From assembly GCF_002482975.1 (NCBI RefSeq), contig NZ_DLHA01000031.1, forward strand, positions 138,247 to 184,247: a stretch of 46,001 bases of DNA, read 5' to 3'. The translations under genes and the position numbers were made by a program. The DNA comes from Flavobacterium sp. UBA7680 (GTDB taxonomy: Bacteria > Bacteroidota > Bacteroidia > Flavobacteriales > Flavobacteriaceae). Of this stretch, positions 15,001-23,499 are shown piece by piece; position 1 is the stretch's first letter; every line of letters begins with the position of its first letter. The notes beneath the pieces are model-generated. The model searched no databases and was not told the origin of the DNA. It worked only from the letters and a program-made list of their open reading frames with translations.

Positions 15001-16615
15001 TGATATTTGTTGCAGCTGAAAATATTTTATTCCCACTTCCTGTAAAATAAAGATTGTAGAATGTGTTGCTTGATGATGATAAAGTTTGATTAGCTCCTCC
15101 AAAATTAACTGTACTAGTACCAGCATTAAAATTGGTTCCAGTTCCGCCCCACGCCGTAGTAGAAGTAGAATTTACATTTAATGTACTAGATCCTCCATTT
15201 AATGTTCCAGCAGTAAGTGTAACATTTCCAGTAAAAGTATGTGATAAGCCAGTTCCTAAATTAAGTGTTCCTCCAGAACCATTAATTGTGAACGCAGCAC
15301 CATTAATATTTCCTGTTAATGTAGCAGTATTTCCAGTTTTATTCATTAAAACTGTTCCTGTTGTTGTAAAACCTGCAACACTTTGACTTGATGTTCCAGA
15401 AATTGTAACACCTCCAGTTGTTCCACTTATTGTCCCATTTCCGTTATTTATAAGATTACCACTCAAGGTTAGTGAAAATGTAGACATAGCCAAACTAGTA
15501 TCATTATTCAATGTTATTGAATTAGTATTTGTTGTAGCTGCCCCTAATGTCTTTGTACCTGAAGTTGATAATATTAAGTTTGAATAAGTTGTTCCTTTTA
15601 TTGTTTGTGTTGTACCATTGTAATTTACGGTATTTCCAGCTACTGTGGCTGTAAGATTTGTTATAGGAGTTGTTGTTGCAGTAATATTTAATTGACTGGC
15701 AGCAGTAGCATTATTGAAAGTTGTAATAGTTCCTGAACTCGTTAAATTAGCAGTTCCATTATTTGTAATCCCAGCTATAGTGCTAGAACCACTAATGTTT
15801 AGAGTTCCAGTACTTGTATTTACAAAATTTGCTGTTACCGTATTAATAGCAGCTGATGCATTTATCGTTGCTGTTCCAGAATTTGTTATACTAGTTATTC
15901 CACTTGCATTAGTAGTGTTTATATTTAGGGTTGCTCCTGAATTATTAGTTAAGGAACTAGATCCTGCAAGTGTGTTGCTTACTGTTAGGGTTCCATTGTT
16001 TGAAACTCCGATATTAGCAGTTAATCTTGAGATACTGATTGTACCGTTTAAAACTTGTGCATTTGTGTCAAAAGTCTGAATTCCAGTGCCAGATGTAAAT
16101 GTTCCATTATTTGTAATCCCCCCTCTAAATGTAACTCCTACATTCGAAGAATTATTCCAAGTTCCTCCTGAATTCACAGTTACCAGTCCAACATAAATTT
16201 TTGTTCCAGTATTGTTACTGTGTTGTAACGTTCCAGAAATTGTAGTGGTTCCCGAAATTGTAATGTTATGATTAACGACAACCAAGGATCCTCCAGTAGC
16301 AATTTGTAAACTACCAGTAATACTCCATGCTGCAGTAGTTGTCATGGTATCTCCATTTTGTATTATAAAAATATCTCCTGGAGTTGTAAAATTTGCAGGG
16401 TTACCACCTGTTCCATTCATATTAGTCCACCAATTACCTAAAGTACTAGGTGAGCCATTTACAGAAGTATAATAAGTTGTTGCATTTGCAGTCGAAAAAA
16501 CAAAAAACATCCCCAAACAAATTAATCTTAAACTAAGTGTGAAAGACTTTTCTTTAGAAGAATTAGGGAATAATGAAAATAAAGAACGAACGAACAAAAG
16601 TAGTTTTCGAATCAT
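10709..16615 (-). CDS. Protein A: giant T9SS-secreted surface protein with GEVED and lectin-like domains
   Basis: 1968 residues. A long signal region (about 1-46, two hydrophobic patches, ending STANA) precedes some 550 residues rich in Asn, Thr, Ser and Gly with repeated NNGT-type strands, as in beta-helix adhesins. Residues about 601-752 form a GEVED domain (FFDWNGDGDFVDPDEG). About 808-1025 resemble an L-type lectin / ConA-like domain (GADGLSLSYG, LRIQFDTYDN, IHSIDDLVI). Ig-like domains follow to about 1420. The last roughly 545 residues are the shared module (W-N-G start, TFENNASLVQT at about 1512) ending in a type C, ChiA-like T9SS sorting signal. It probably acts as a cell-surface or released adhesin. 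The 3' end and terminator closely match gene C. Confidence 0.9.
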   Translation of the reverse strand: MIRKLLLFVRSLFSLFPNSSKEKSFTLSLRLICLGMFFVFSTANATTYYTSVNGSPSTLGNWWTNMNGTGGNPANFTTPGDIFIIQNGDTMTTTAAWSITGSLQIATGGSLVVVNHNITISGTTTISGTLQHSNNTGTKIYVGLVTVNSGGTWNNSSNVGVTFRGGITNNGTFTSGTGIQTFDTNAQVLNGTISISRLTANIGVSNNGTLTVSNTLAGSSSLTNNSGATLNINTTNASGITSITNSGTATINASAAINTVTANFVNTSTGTLNISGSSTIAGITNNGTANLTSSGTITTFNNATAASQLNITATTTPITNLTATVAGNTVNYNGTTQTIKGTTYSNLILSTSGTKTLGAATTNTNSITLNNDTSLAMSTFSLTLSGNLINNGNGTISGTTGGVTISGTSSQSVAGFTTTGTVLMNKTGNTATLTGNINGAAFTINGSGGTLNLGTGLSHTFTGNVTLTAGTLNGGSSTLNVNSTSTTAWGGTGTNFNAGTSTVNFGGANQTLSSSSNTFYNLYFTGSGNKIFSAATNINNIFSIASGVKASLSTFVHNAAALVLAGSTKTASSYGGSGTSGTITDTNSFNNGAGRVVVTTDSCLAFSGVAQITSVKLNTLDSTPLGTTSYENIPSTTATTTVTKGDYYSLVIKGNTNGDYNMYYTAFFDWNGDGDFVDPDEGPISIGTIRNSSGADDKATSAYFRILPGATGTNIAMRIIGLRGNTPNSTPCTVNSGIGQVKDYTISLQSNCVGPLPVSVSTNSTASTVCPNVPFTLSLGNTFGEGATYLWQTSPTSTGPWTGAATPSIAFYNNDFSTAQGLNTTVGDVSVRGVDTQITGGELILTTIAPDGHNGGFFIDKANTDNINPFTATFKYKIDGGGAVGADGLSLSYGPGFVANEGGGEGGEGSGLRIQFDTYDNEDVATGSRVRIVYNNASIFNAGINDPINLRTTTYKDVKLYVDTDGYLSLAIQDGAAMVTIVSKLLLPNYSTTDKSTWKFKFSARTGGLKDIHSIDDLVITFLDSANSKSKFTTSQTVKTYYRAVITCGTSSVNSTPVFVDMSSAVITTQPTVPAAVCSGTGVRTISVAATGLSLAYTWKKDGVDLVEGGVVSGQGTNTLTLTSPTAANAGNYTVVVTGACSSSVTSNAVALTVNALPTPTFTASPSSPVCADSDVTYTTEASQTNYIWTVPGTAGTDYNITGGGIGTGSNTVTLRWITSGSKTVSVNYTNSNGCTATSATSSTINVNALPIITAHPQPIAVCEGKNHIFTVVTSAGSPTYQWQYSPDNATWTNTDLAGGVTGHTSASLNVTGIPLSYSGNYVHCIITVGTCSITSNSALLTVNPTPTAPTASVTTQPTCAVPTATITVSSPAPAAGITYSIDGTTYNTTGIFSGVATGSSYNVTTKNSSGCESPITVVSVNAYAGKTWNGSLSTNWNVAGNWTPNGVPTVDDCVVIPDLIAITNKPEITGTNTEFKAHTINLNNNSSFIVRSTNTLTVTNAVTVNTGSTLTFENNASLVQTTNAVNSGNITYLRSTTPINRYDYVYWSVPVTATPGITLHDLSPTTLADKYQSFNPSSGWVISYNGTQVMTPGQGYIVRGPQENASPLVFQASFTGVPNNGDFTITPVATKWHLIGNPYPSAISANKLITDAGTGALYFWSHTNQPDAGNTGNETYNYDSDDYSVYTLSGSTGPSNGPPASGKIAAGQGFFFKASTGSDVVFTNSMRIPGDNSQFFKTAGDIERNRVWLNMSTTTGLFKQVLVGYIEGATNSWDQNYDAATLNGNTYVDFYSISDAKKLTIQGRELPFEDTDLVPLGYKTAVAGEFTIAIDHTDGLLNSQAVYLEDKTNGTIYDLKAGNYKFTTEIGTFTDRFVLRYTNKTLGTGDFENVKDGLLVSVKDKVIKVTSSKENIKEVAVFDVTGKLLYNKKKVGATELSISNLQAAEQVLLVKVTLENKAEVTRKIIFK

Positions 16616-16721
16616 AGTAGGTTGTGGTATTAAATTTGTTTTTGGGGCAAATTCAAATAAAAAATTTTAAGTTTCGTTATGAACGAAAAACTAAATTTTG
16701 AACTTAAATTCTTATTAATAA

Positions 16722-16753
16722 CTGTTTAACAAACAGGGCAGTTTAACAAACAG
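16722..16753. promoter_or_regulatory. Tandem palindromic 13-bp repeat upstream of gene A and recX
   Basis: GTTTAACAAACAG occurs at 16724-16736 and again at 16741-16753, 17 bp apart. The first copy extends to the palindrome CTGTTT-AAC-AAACAG. It lies in the 281-bp divergent gap (16616-16896) between gene A and recX, 107 bp from the A start, and could be an operator. The rest of the gap is AT-rich; TGAATTTG on the minus strand near 16660 is one base off a TAnnTTTG element for A. Confidence 0.4.
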
Positions 16754-16896
16754 AATTTACGCACAAAATTATTATTAATCCTGAGATACACAATAGTTTT
16801 TTGAAAGTCTTTTGTGAAATAGGAAATAAACATATCATAATTTAACATTTAAATGGTTATTTTTACCACTTATAGTTAAAAAGAAAGAAAATACTC

Positions 16897-17367
16897 ATGA
16901 ACTCAATTTGTACTCCAAAAGAAGCTTTACAGAAATTAGAACGCTTTTGTGTTTATCAGGAACGCTGTCATGACGAAGTTGTTTCAAAACTTTATAGCTT
17001 AAAAATGACTTCTGATGAGATTGATTCTATTATAGTTCAGTTAATTGAAAATAATTTTTTGGATGAAACTCGTTTTGCCTGTAGTTTCGCAAGAGGCAAA
17101 CACAGAATCAAAAGTTGGGGAAAAATCAGGATTACAAATGAGCTTAAACTTCGAAATATTTCTTCAACAAATATTAATCTTGCCCTCAAGGAAATTTCTA
17201 CAGAAGAATATTTTGAAACTTTTGAAAATTTATCTGAAAGATGCTGGAATACCATTCAGGAAAAAAACAATTTAAAAAAACGAAAAAAATTTTGTGATTA
17301 CCTTCTTCGAAGGGGTTATGAAAGTAATCTCGTTTATGAAAAAGTTAAAGAATTAGAGCAAGAATAA
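16897..17367 (+). CDS. recX: RecX family regulatory protein
   Basis: 156-residue all-helical protein of the RecX family, which binds RecA filaments and limits recombinase activity. Recognisable features are the three-helix repeats: YQERCHDEVVSKLYSL, then LIENNFLDETRFACSFARGKHRIKSWGKIRI (the conserved Asn-Phe-Leu-Asp-Glu and Ala-Arg-x-Lys pattern), and a C-terminal KKFCDYLLRRGYESNLVYEKV repeat. Length and the N-terminal ALQKLERFCVYQERC are typical of flavobacterial RecX. recA is not in the window. It is transcribed away from gene A and sits alone between two giant surface-protein genes. Confidence 0.92.
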   Translation: MNSICTPKEALQKLERFCVYQERCHDEVVSKLYSLKMTSDEIDSIIVQLIENNFLDETRFACSFARGKHRIKSWGKIRITNELKLRNISSTNINLALKEISTEEYFETFENLSERCWNTIQEKNNLKKRKKFCDYLLRRGYESNLVYEKVKELEQE

Positions 17368-17774
17368 ACATCAGAAAATTATACTTAAAAGCATACTTTT
17401 TGCTTCTTTTCAAGGTTTCAAATTTTTATCTAAAACATCTTAAATTCCTTACGGAATAAAAAATAACCTCCAGTTGTAAAATATCGCTTTTCTGAGTATT
17501 TTTTATAAAACCAGACGTTTTTTCGATTATTACCTGAAAAAATCAGAGCAAAACACCTCATTGTTACGGATTTTTCTTATTTTTCAAGACTCCATTTTAT
17601 AAGAATTTCCATAAAACACCAATTTTTATTATCCATTTCGTCGATTATTTTATCAGTTTATCGATTATATGGCTATTCTAAAAACCCTCATAATTTCTAA
17701 CACGTATATGTATATATCTTTGCGGGTGAGATAACTCTTATGCTCGCATAACAACCTGATAGAAAACATATAAC
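17368..17774 (+). promoter_or_regulatory. 407-bp intergenic region with candidate promoter of gene B
   Basis: No coding frame is supported. TATCTTTG at 17715-17722 is a perfect TAnnTTTG element 52 bases before the gene B ATG, giving a leader of about 45 bases. No convincing TTG -33 element is seen. The remaining AT-rich DNA shows no strong hairpin, so termination of recX is not obvious. Confidence 0.45.
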
Positions 17775-20700
17775 ATGAAGAAAACATTACTTTTTAGTTT
17801 TTTATTTTTTGTAATTTCCTTTGTTTCTTTCGGACAAACCGTTACAAAAACTTATGTGACAGCTACAACTCCTAAAACCTTTACAGTTCCTGCTGGTGTT
17901 ACAACCGTGGCAGTTGAATGTTGGGGAGGCGGTGGAGCTGGAGGAGGATCTACAAATGCTGTGGGAGCTACTGCAAGAACAGGCGGCGGAGGCGGCGGAG
18001 GTGCTTATGCAAAAAGTAACCTAACAGTTGCACCAACAAATGTACTTGATGCAACAGTTGGTGCCGGAGGAACAGCAGCTAGCGGTGCAAGTGGTGGTAA
18101 TGGGGGTTTTTCTACTGTAAGTATAAATGGAGCTTCAGCTTCTGGTTTGATATATGCGGCAGGAGGATCTGGAGGAACGGGAAATACTAGTGGAGGGAAC
18201 CCTATTTTGGGAGGAACTGGAGGAACAACCGGAAATGTTGGTGGAGTACAGGTCATTGCGGGCGGTACTGGAGGAAATGGAGAAAGTAATAACGGTGCAG
18301 ACTCTGGTATTGGTGGAGCTGGTTCCGGACCAACAGGAGGAACAGGAGGAGCAATAGTAGGTGGTTCTGGAAATACAGCAACTGGTAATTCTGGAAATGT
18401 TTATGGTGGAGGTGGAAGTGGAGGCAGAACATCACAAACAGGAGGAAACAGAGCTGGTGGCGCTGGTGCAGCAGGCAAAGTTGTTATATCTTATGATTGT
18501 CCAACTTCTGCAGGAACTCTTTCCGGTAATCAATATATTTGTACTTATGGAAGTACATCTACTACTTTTGCATCTACAGTTCCAGGAGGAACATGGACTA
18601 TTAGTCCAGCAGGTATAGCTTCAATCAATGCAAGTACAGGTGTAATAACTTCTACTGCAAATGGAACAGCTACTGTTACTTATACAATTCCATCAACAAC
18701 AGATTGTCCTACACAGAGAACGGCAACCAGAACAATTTATGTTACGAATGGACCTGGAGTAGGGCCATCAAATTTGGCAGGTTCTCAAACTCAATGTCAG
18801 AGTTCTACAACAAGTTATACAATTAGTGCCGTTCAAGGTTCGTATGCTTACAATTGGTCTTATTCAGGAACAGGGGCAACTATTACACCTGCGGCGGATG
18901 GTCTTTCTGCAAGTATTACTTTTAGTGCTTCAGCGACTTCAGGAAATGTTCAGGTTACCTCAACAAACGCATGTGGTACAGGAGGACCATCAAGTTTATT
19001 TATTACAATAGCACAAACGAGCAGCGGAGGTACTTTGCCATCTGCAAGTGGCTGTCCAAATACTTATATTACATACTTAAATTTAACGGGATATATTGGT
19101 TCAGTAATTCGTTGGGAATCCTCTACAGATAATTTTGTAAGCAATACAACAACGATTAATAATACAAATAACGGAATTGATGTACAAAATTTAACACAAA
19201 CAACGTATTACAGAGCTGTTGTGCGAAATTTACCATGTACTAATATTGCGTATTCAACTGTTTCAACAATTACAATTGGATCTACTTCTTATACTGTAGG
19301 TAGTGCTTCTTCAAGTCCAAATGTATGTATTAACACAGCAATAACAAATATAACACACAGCACTACTGGCGCAACAGGAATATCTAATAATGGAGTAGCT
19401 GGAGCAAATGGTTTACCAGCAGGTGTATCAGCATCATTTGCATCAAATACAATTACTATTAGCGGAACTCCAACAGCATCAGGAACTTTTTCATATAACA
19501 TTCCGCTGACTGGTGGTTGTGGAAGTGCTACAAATGCTACAGGAACAATAATTGTTAGAACAAATACAGTAACAGGTGCTTCATCAAGTCCAACTACTTG
19601 TATCAATACACCTATTACGAATGTAACCCATACTACTACTGGCGCATCAGGAATATCTAACAATGGTGTTGCCGGAGCAAATGGTTTGCCAGCAGGAGTT
19701 TCTGCATCTTGGGCTTCTAATACTATTACTATTAGTGGTACTCCAACAGCATCAGGAACTTTTTCATATAGTATTCCGTTAAATGGTGGATGTGGTACGG
19801 TAAATGCAACGGGAACAATTACAGTTAATGCAGACAAAGCTGTGGGTGCTGCGTCATCAAGTCCAAATGTTTGTATCAATACAGCAATAACAGCTTTTAC
19901 ACATACAACTACTGGAGGTGTAACAGGAATAGCTAACAATGGTGTCGCCGGAGCAAATGGTTTGCCAGCAGGAGTTTCTGCGTCTTGGGCTTCTAATACT
20001 ATTACTATTAGTGGTACTCCAACAGCATCAGGAACTTTTTCATACAGCATTCCAGTTAATGGCTGCGGTTCAACTGCGGTTAATGCTACAGGAACAATTA
20101 CAGTTAGAATAAATACAGCGACTGCTGCTGCATCAAGTCCAACTACTTGTATTAATACAGCAATAACAAATATAATACATACTACAACTGGCGCAACAGG
20201 AATAGCTAACAATGGTGTTGCAGGAGCAAACGGTTTGCCTGCAGGAGTTTCTGCATCTTGGGCTTCTAATACTATTACTATTAGTGGTACTCCAACAGCA
20301 TCAGGTAATTTTACTTATAGCATTCTGTTAAATGGTGGATGCGGTACAGTAAATGCTACAGGAACAATTACTGTTAATGCAAACAAAGCTGTTGGTGCTG
20401 CATCATCAAGTCCAACTATTTGTATTAATACAGCAATAACAAATATTACACATACAACTACAGGGAGTGTAACAGGAATAGCTAACAATGGTGTTGCCGG
20501 AGCAAATGGTTTACCAGCAGGAGTTTCTGCATCTTGGGCTTCTAATACTATTACTATTAGTGGCACACCAACAGCATCAGGAACTTTTTCATATAGTATT
20601 CCGGTTAATGGCTGCGGAGCAACTGCAGTTAATGCAACAGGAACAATTACAGTAAATGTCGTAACTGCAATTACAGTACAACCAACTGCTCCTGCCGCGG

Positions 20701-23351
20701 CATGTTCAGGAAGTGGTACACAAACAATTTCGGTTACAGCAGTAGGAGGTACATTAACGTATGTTTGGAAAAAAGATGGAACAACTCTTACTAATACTGG
20801 CGGTGTAAGTGGACAGGGAACAAATACTTTAACATTAACTAATCCAACAACTACAAACGTCGGGAATTATACTGTAGAAGTTAGCGGAAGTTGTGGTTCT
20901 ACAGTGATATCAAATCCTGTAGCGGTAACTGTTATTACAACAGACAGAGGACGTACTCATGGAGGTAGACACATCTGTTATGGAACTCAGCCTAATAAAT
21001 TGACATTGGCTAATGCCGATGCCCCTAATCAGGGAGATCCATATTCTTATTCTGCAAAAGTCGTAAGATGGGAATATAGCGATGATAACAATGTAACCTG
21101 GATTCCTATAGCAGGAACAGCAACTTTAATAGAGTATCAGCCTACAGAATTACTTTATGCCAACAGAGCTTATAGAGCGGTTGCACGAACTCCTGGTTGT
21201 CCACAAGGTTTTGCAGCTATCGAAACTACTTTTGATATTGATCCGCTGCCAACAGTTACTTTTACAAGTCAGGCAGGAACAAATACTTGTACAGGAACAA
21301 ATGTGGTTTATACAACACAAGGAGGACAATCAAATTACGCTTGGACTATATCTGGAAATAGTGGAACTGACTATACTATTACCGGAGGAGGAATCGGGAC
21401 AGGAAGTAATACTGTAACATTAAGATGGTTAACAACAGGAAGTAAAACAGTTACAGTTAATTATAGAAATTCTAATGGATGTTCAGCTGCCTCTCCAGTT
21501 TCTTCTACAACAACAGTAGAAACTTCTTATGCAGCTCCAGTACCGGGAACAATAGTTAGACCAACTTGCGCAGTTCCTACCGGAAGTGTTACATTGAATG
21601 GTTTACCAAATTCCGGAACGTTACTTTTTAATGGACCAAATTCAACAAACGGGACTTATAGTATTTCAGGAACGGGAACAATGACAATTTCGGGATTAGT
21701 TCCTGGGGATTATAGTTTTGCAATACAAAGTAATTGCGGATCAGTATATTCTGCAGTAGTAACGATACAATCAGCAAATAAATGGAATGGAACAGCATGG
21801 TCTAGTGGAGCAGATCCAACATTAAATGATATATTAGAGTTTGATGCCAATTATAGTTTAGACAAAGATATTAATGGATGTTCATGTAAAATTGCAAGCG
21901 GAGCAAACGTTACTATAAAAACCGGCAGAACTCTAACAGTTACTAACGCATTAAACGTTAATTCAGGAGGTTCTTTAACTTTTGAGAACAATGCAAGTTT
22001 AGTTCAGACTGCAAATGCCGTTAACACAGGAAACATTACTTATTTAAGAAGTACTACTCCTATCAATCGTTACGATTATGTATACTGGTCAATACCAGTT
22101 ACAGCAACACCTGGTATGACGCTTCATGATTTATCGCCAACGACACTGGCAGATAAATACCAAAGCTTTAATCCATCAAGTGGATGGGTAATTAGTTATA
22201 ACGGAACTTTGGTAATGACTCCGGGACAAGGATATATCGTAAGAGGGCCACAGGAAAATGTTAGTGCAGCTGTTTTTCAAGCCTCTTTTACTGGAGTTCC
22301 AAACAATGGAGATATTACTATTACTCCAGTAGCTACAAAGTGGCATTTAATCGGAAACCCATATCCATCAGCAATTAGTGCAAACAAATTAATAACTGAC
22401 GCAGGAACTGGAGCATTATATTTCTGGACACACAGTAATCAGCCTGATAGTGGTATCGATGGAGATGCAACTTACAATTATGATCCGGATGATTATTCAG
22501 TATATACCTTATCAGGAAGTACGGGAACTTCAAACGGTCCGGCTGCAAGTGGAAAAATTGCAGCAGGTCAGGGATTTTTCTTCAAAGCCAGTACAGGAAA
22601 TAATGTTGTTTTTACAAACAGTATGAGAATAGCAGGTAATAACAGCCAGTTCTTTAAAACAGCTGCCGATATTGAGAAAAACCGTGTATGGCTGAATATG
22701 AAAAATACAACAGGATTGTATAAACAAGCACTGATAGGTTATATAGAAGGAGCAACAAACAGCTGGGATCAAAATTATGATGCGGCTACTCTTAACGGAA
22801 GTGCTTATTTAGACTTTTACAGTTTAAATGATGCTAAAAAACTAACCATCCAGGGACGTGGGCTTCCTTTTGAAGATACTGATTTAGTTCCGCTTGGGTA
22901 CAAAACTGCTGTTGCAGGAGAATTTACAATCGCAATTGATCATACTGATGGATTACTGAATGATCAGAAAGTGTATTTGGAGGATAAAACAACAGGAACT
23001 ATTTATGACCTAAAAGCAGGAAATTATAAGTTCAATACAGAAATAGGAACTTTTACAGATCGTTTCGTCCTTCGTTATACGAATAAAACTTTAGGAACAG
23101 GTGATTTTGAAAATGTAAAAGACGGACTTTTAGTTTCTGTAAAAGACAAAGCAATCAAAGTTACTTCTTCTAAAGAAAACATTAAAGAAGTAAACATATA
23201 CGATATTACAGGAAAACTTGTATATAGTAAAAACAAAATAGGAACAACAGAATTGTCAATTTCAAATCTGCAATCTGCCGATCAGGTTTTACTGGTAAAA
23301 GTTACTCTTGAAAATGACTTTGCAACAACGAGGAAAATCATTTTCAAATAA
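17775..23351 (+). CDS. Protein B: T9SS-secreted protein with glycine-rich domain and Ig-like repeats
   Basis: 1858 residues. The signal peptide is at 1-20 (MKKTLLFSFLFFVISFVSFG). FTVPAGVTTVAVECWGGGG opens a glycine-rich domain (about 35-236) like those near the start of many secreted flavobacterial proteins. A bacterial Ig-like region follows, then five He_PIG-like Ig repeats of 91-92 residues (about 509-962; core NGLPAGVSASWASNTITISG) with two Cys each. Further Ig-like domains run to about 1340. The C-terminal 500 or so residues are the shared module and type C T9SS signal, with the W-N-G start at about 1336 and TFENNASLVQT near 1402. Likely a surface or extracellular adhesin; no enzyme motif is seen. 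It has its own promoter and terminator. Confidence 0.9.
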   Translation: MKKTLLFSFLFFVISFVSFGQTVTKTYVTATTPKTFTVPAGVTTVAVECWGGGGAGGGSTNAVGATARTGGGGGGGAYAKSNLTVAPTNVLDATVGAGGTAASGASGGNGGFSTVSINGASASGLIYAAGGSGGTGNTSGGNPILGGTGGTTGNVGGVQVIAGGTGGNGESNNGADSGIGGAGSGPTGGTGGAIVGGSGNTATGNSGNVYGGGGSGGRTSQTGGNRAGGAGAAGKVVISYDCPTSAGTLSGNQYICTYGSTSTTFASTVPGGTWTISPAGIASINASTGVITSTANGTATVTYTIPSTTDCPTQRTATRTIYVTNGPGVGPSNLAGSQTQCQSSTTSYTISAVQGSYAYNWSYSGTGATITPAADGLSASITFSASATSGNVQVTSTNACGTGGPSSLFITIAQTSSGGTLPSASGCPNTYITYLNLTGYIGSVIRWESSTDNFVSNTTTINNTNNGIDVQNLTQTTYYRAVVRNLPCTNIAYSTVSTITIGSTSYTVGSASSSPNVCINTAITNITHSTTGATGISNNGVAGANGLPAGVSASFASNTITISGTPTASGTFSYNIPLTGGCGSATNATGTIIVRTNTVTGASSSPTTCINTPITNVTHTTTGASGISNNGVAGANGLPAGVSASWASNTITISGTPTASGTFSYSIPLNGGCGTVNATGTITVNADKAVGAASSSPNVCINTAITAFTHTTTGGVTGIANNGVAGANGLPAGVSASWASNTITISGTPTASGTFSYSIPVNGCGSTAVNATGTITVRINTATAAASSPTTCINTAITNIIHTTTGATGIANNGVAGANGLPAGVSASWASNTITISGTPTASGNFTYSILLNGGCGTVNATGTITVNANKAVGAASSSPTICINTAITNITHTTTGSVTGIANNGVAGANGLPAGVSASWASNTITISGTPTASGTFSYSIPVNGCGATAVNATGTITVNVVTAITVQPTAPAAACSGSGTQTISVTAVGGTLTYVWKKDGTTLTNTGGVSGQGTNTLTLTNPTTTNVGNYTVEVSGSCGSTVISNPVAVTVITTDRGRTHGGRHICYGTQPNKLTLANADAPNQGDPYSYSAKVVRWEYSDDNNVTWIPIAGTATLIEYQPTELLYANRAYRAVARTPGCPQGFAAIETTFDIDPLPTVTFTSQAGTNTCTGTNVVYTTQGGQSNYAWTISGNSGTDYTITGGGIGTGSNTVTLRWLTTGSKTVTVNYRNSNGCSAASPVSSTTTVETSYAAPVPGTIVRPTCAVPTGSVTLNGLPNSGTLLFNGPNSTNGTYSISGTGTMTISGLVPGDYSFAIQSNCGSVYSAVVTIQSANKWNGTAWSSGADPTLNDILEFDANYSLDKDINGCSCKIASGANVTIKTGRTLTVTNALNVNSGGSLTFENNASLVQTANAVNTGNITYLRSTTPINRYDYVYWSIPVTATPGMTLHDLSPTTLADKYQSFNPSSGWVISYNGTLVMTPGQGYIVRGPQENVSAAVFQASFTGVPNNGDITITPVATKWHLIGNPYPSAISANKLITDAGTGALYFWTHSNQPDSGIDGDATYNYDPDDYSVYTLSGSTGTSNGPAASGKIAAGQGFFFKASTGNNVVFTNSMRIAGNNSQFFKTAADIEKNRVWLNMKNTTGLYKQALIGYIEGATNSWDQNYDAATLNGSAYLDFYSLNDAKKLTIQGRGLPFEDTDLVPLGYKTAVAGEFTIAIDHTDGLLNDQKVYLEDKTTGTIYDLKAGNYKFNTEIGTFTDRFVLRYTNKTLGTGDFENVKDGLLVSVKDKAIKVTSSKENIKEVNIYDITGKLVYSKNKIGTTELSISNLQSADQVLLVKVTLENDFATTRKIIFK
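19300..20660 (+). repeat. Five tandem Ig-like repeats in gene B (273-276 bp)
   Basis: The anchor AGTCC recurs at 19314, 19587, 19860, 20136 and 20409, giving spacings of 273, 273, 276 and 273 bp. Each unit encodes SP-x-x-C-IN at its start, NGLPAGVSAS-[FW]-ASNTITISG in the centre and a second Cys near NGGCG or NGCG. Units 2 and 4 match each other in linker and Cys context, as do 3 and 5, showing a 549-bp dimer duplicated. Confidence 0.95.
21975..23351 (+). repeat. Shared 3' module, copy in gene B
   Basis: Homologous to the gene A copy (inverted) and the gene C copy (direct). The last stretch before the stop is more diverged from A and C (NDFATTRKIIFK rather than NKAEVTRKIIFK), and the terminator is unrelated to theirs. 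Confidence 0.85.
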
Positions 23352-23365
23352 TAAAAATAAAATAT

Positions 23366-23402
23366 AAAAAAAATCCGACAGTGAAAACTGCCGGATTTTT
23401 CC
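23366..23402 (+). terminator. Terminator after gene B
   Basis: AAAAAATCCGACAGT and ACTGCCGGATTTTT pair around a GAAA loop with one mismatch, followed by T residues (about 23367-23400). Confidence 0.85.
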
Positions 23403-23499
23403 ATGTAATAACCTTACTAAATAAAAAGAATGAAATAAGTTTAAAATCTTTTAAGAATTAAATTATTAATAGCCGAATCAAACCCAAAACACAAATTGT

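Noticed and set aside
15714..16079. Plus-strand open frames inside gene A (also 12069-12347, 14760-14948 and 15132-15386)
   Set aside because: Low-complexity Val/Pro-rich shadows of the Thr/Asn-rich minus-strand repeats, with no start signals or recognisable domains.
19289..20212. A 307-codon open frame on the minus strand inside gene B
   Set aside because: It is antisense to the tandem Ig-like repeats; its repeated peptide mirrors the repeat period, and the plus-strand frame has clear domains and signals.
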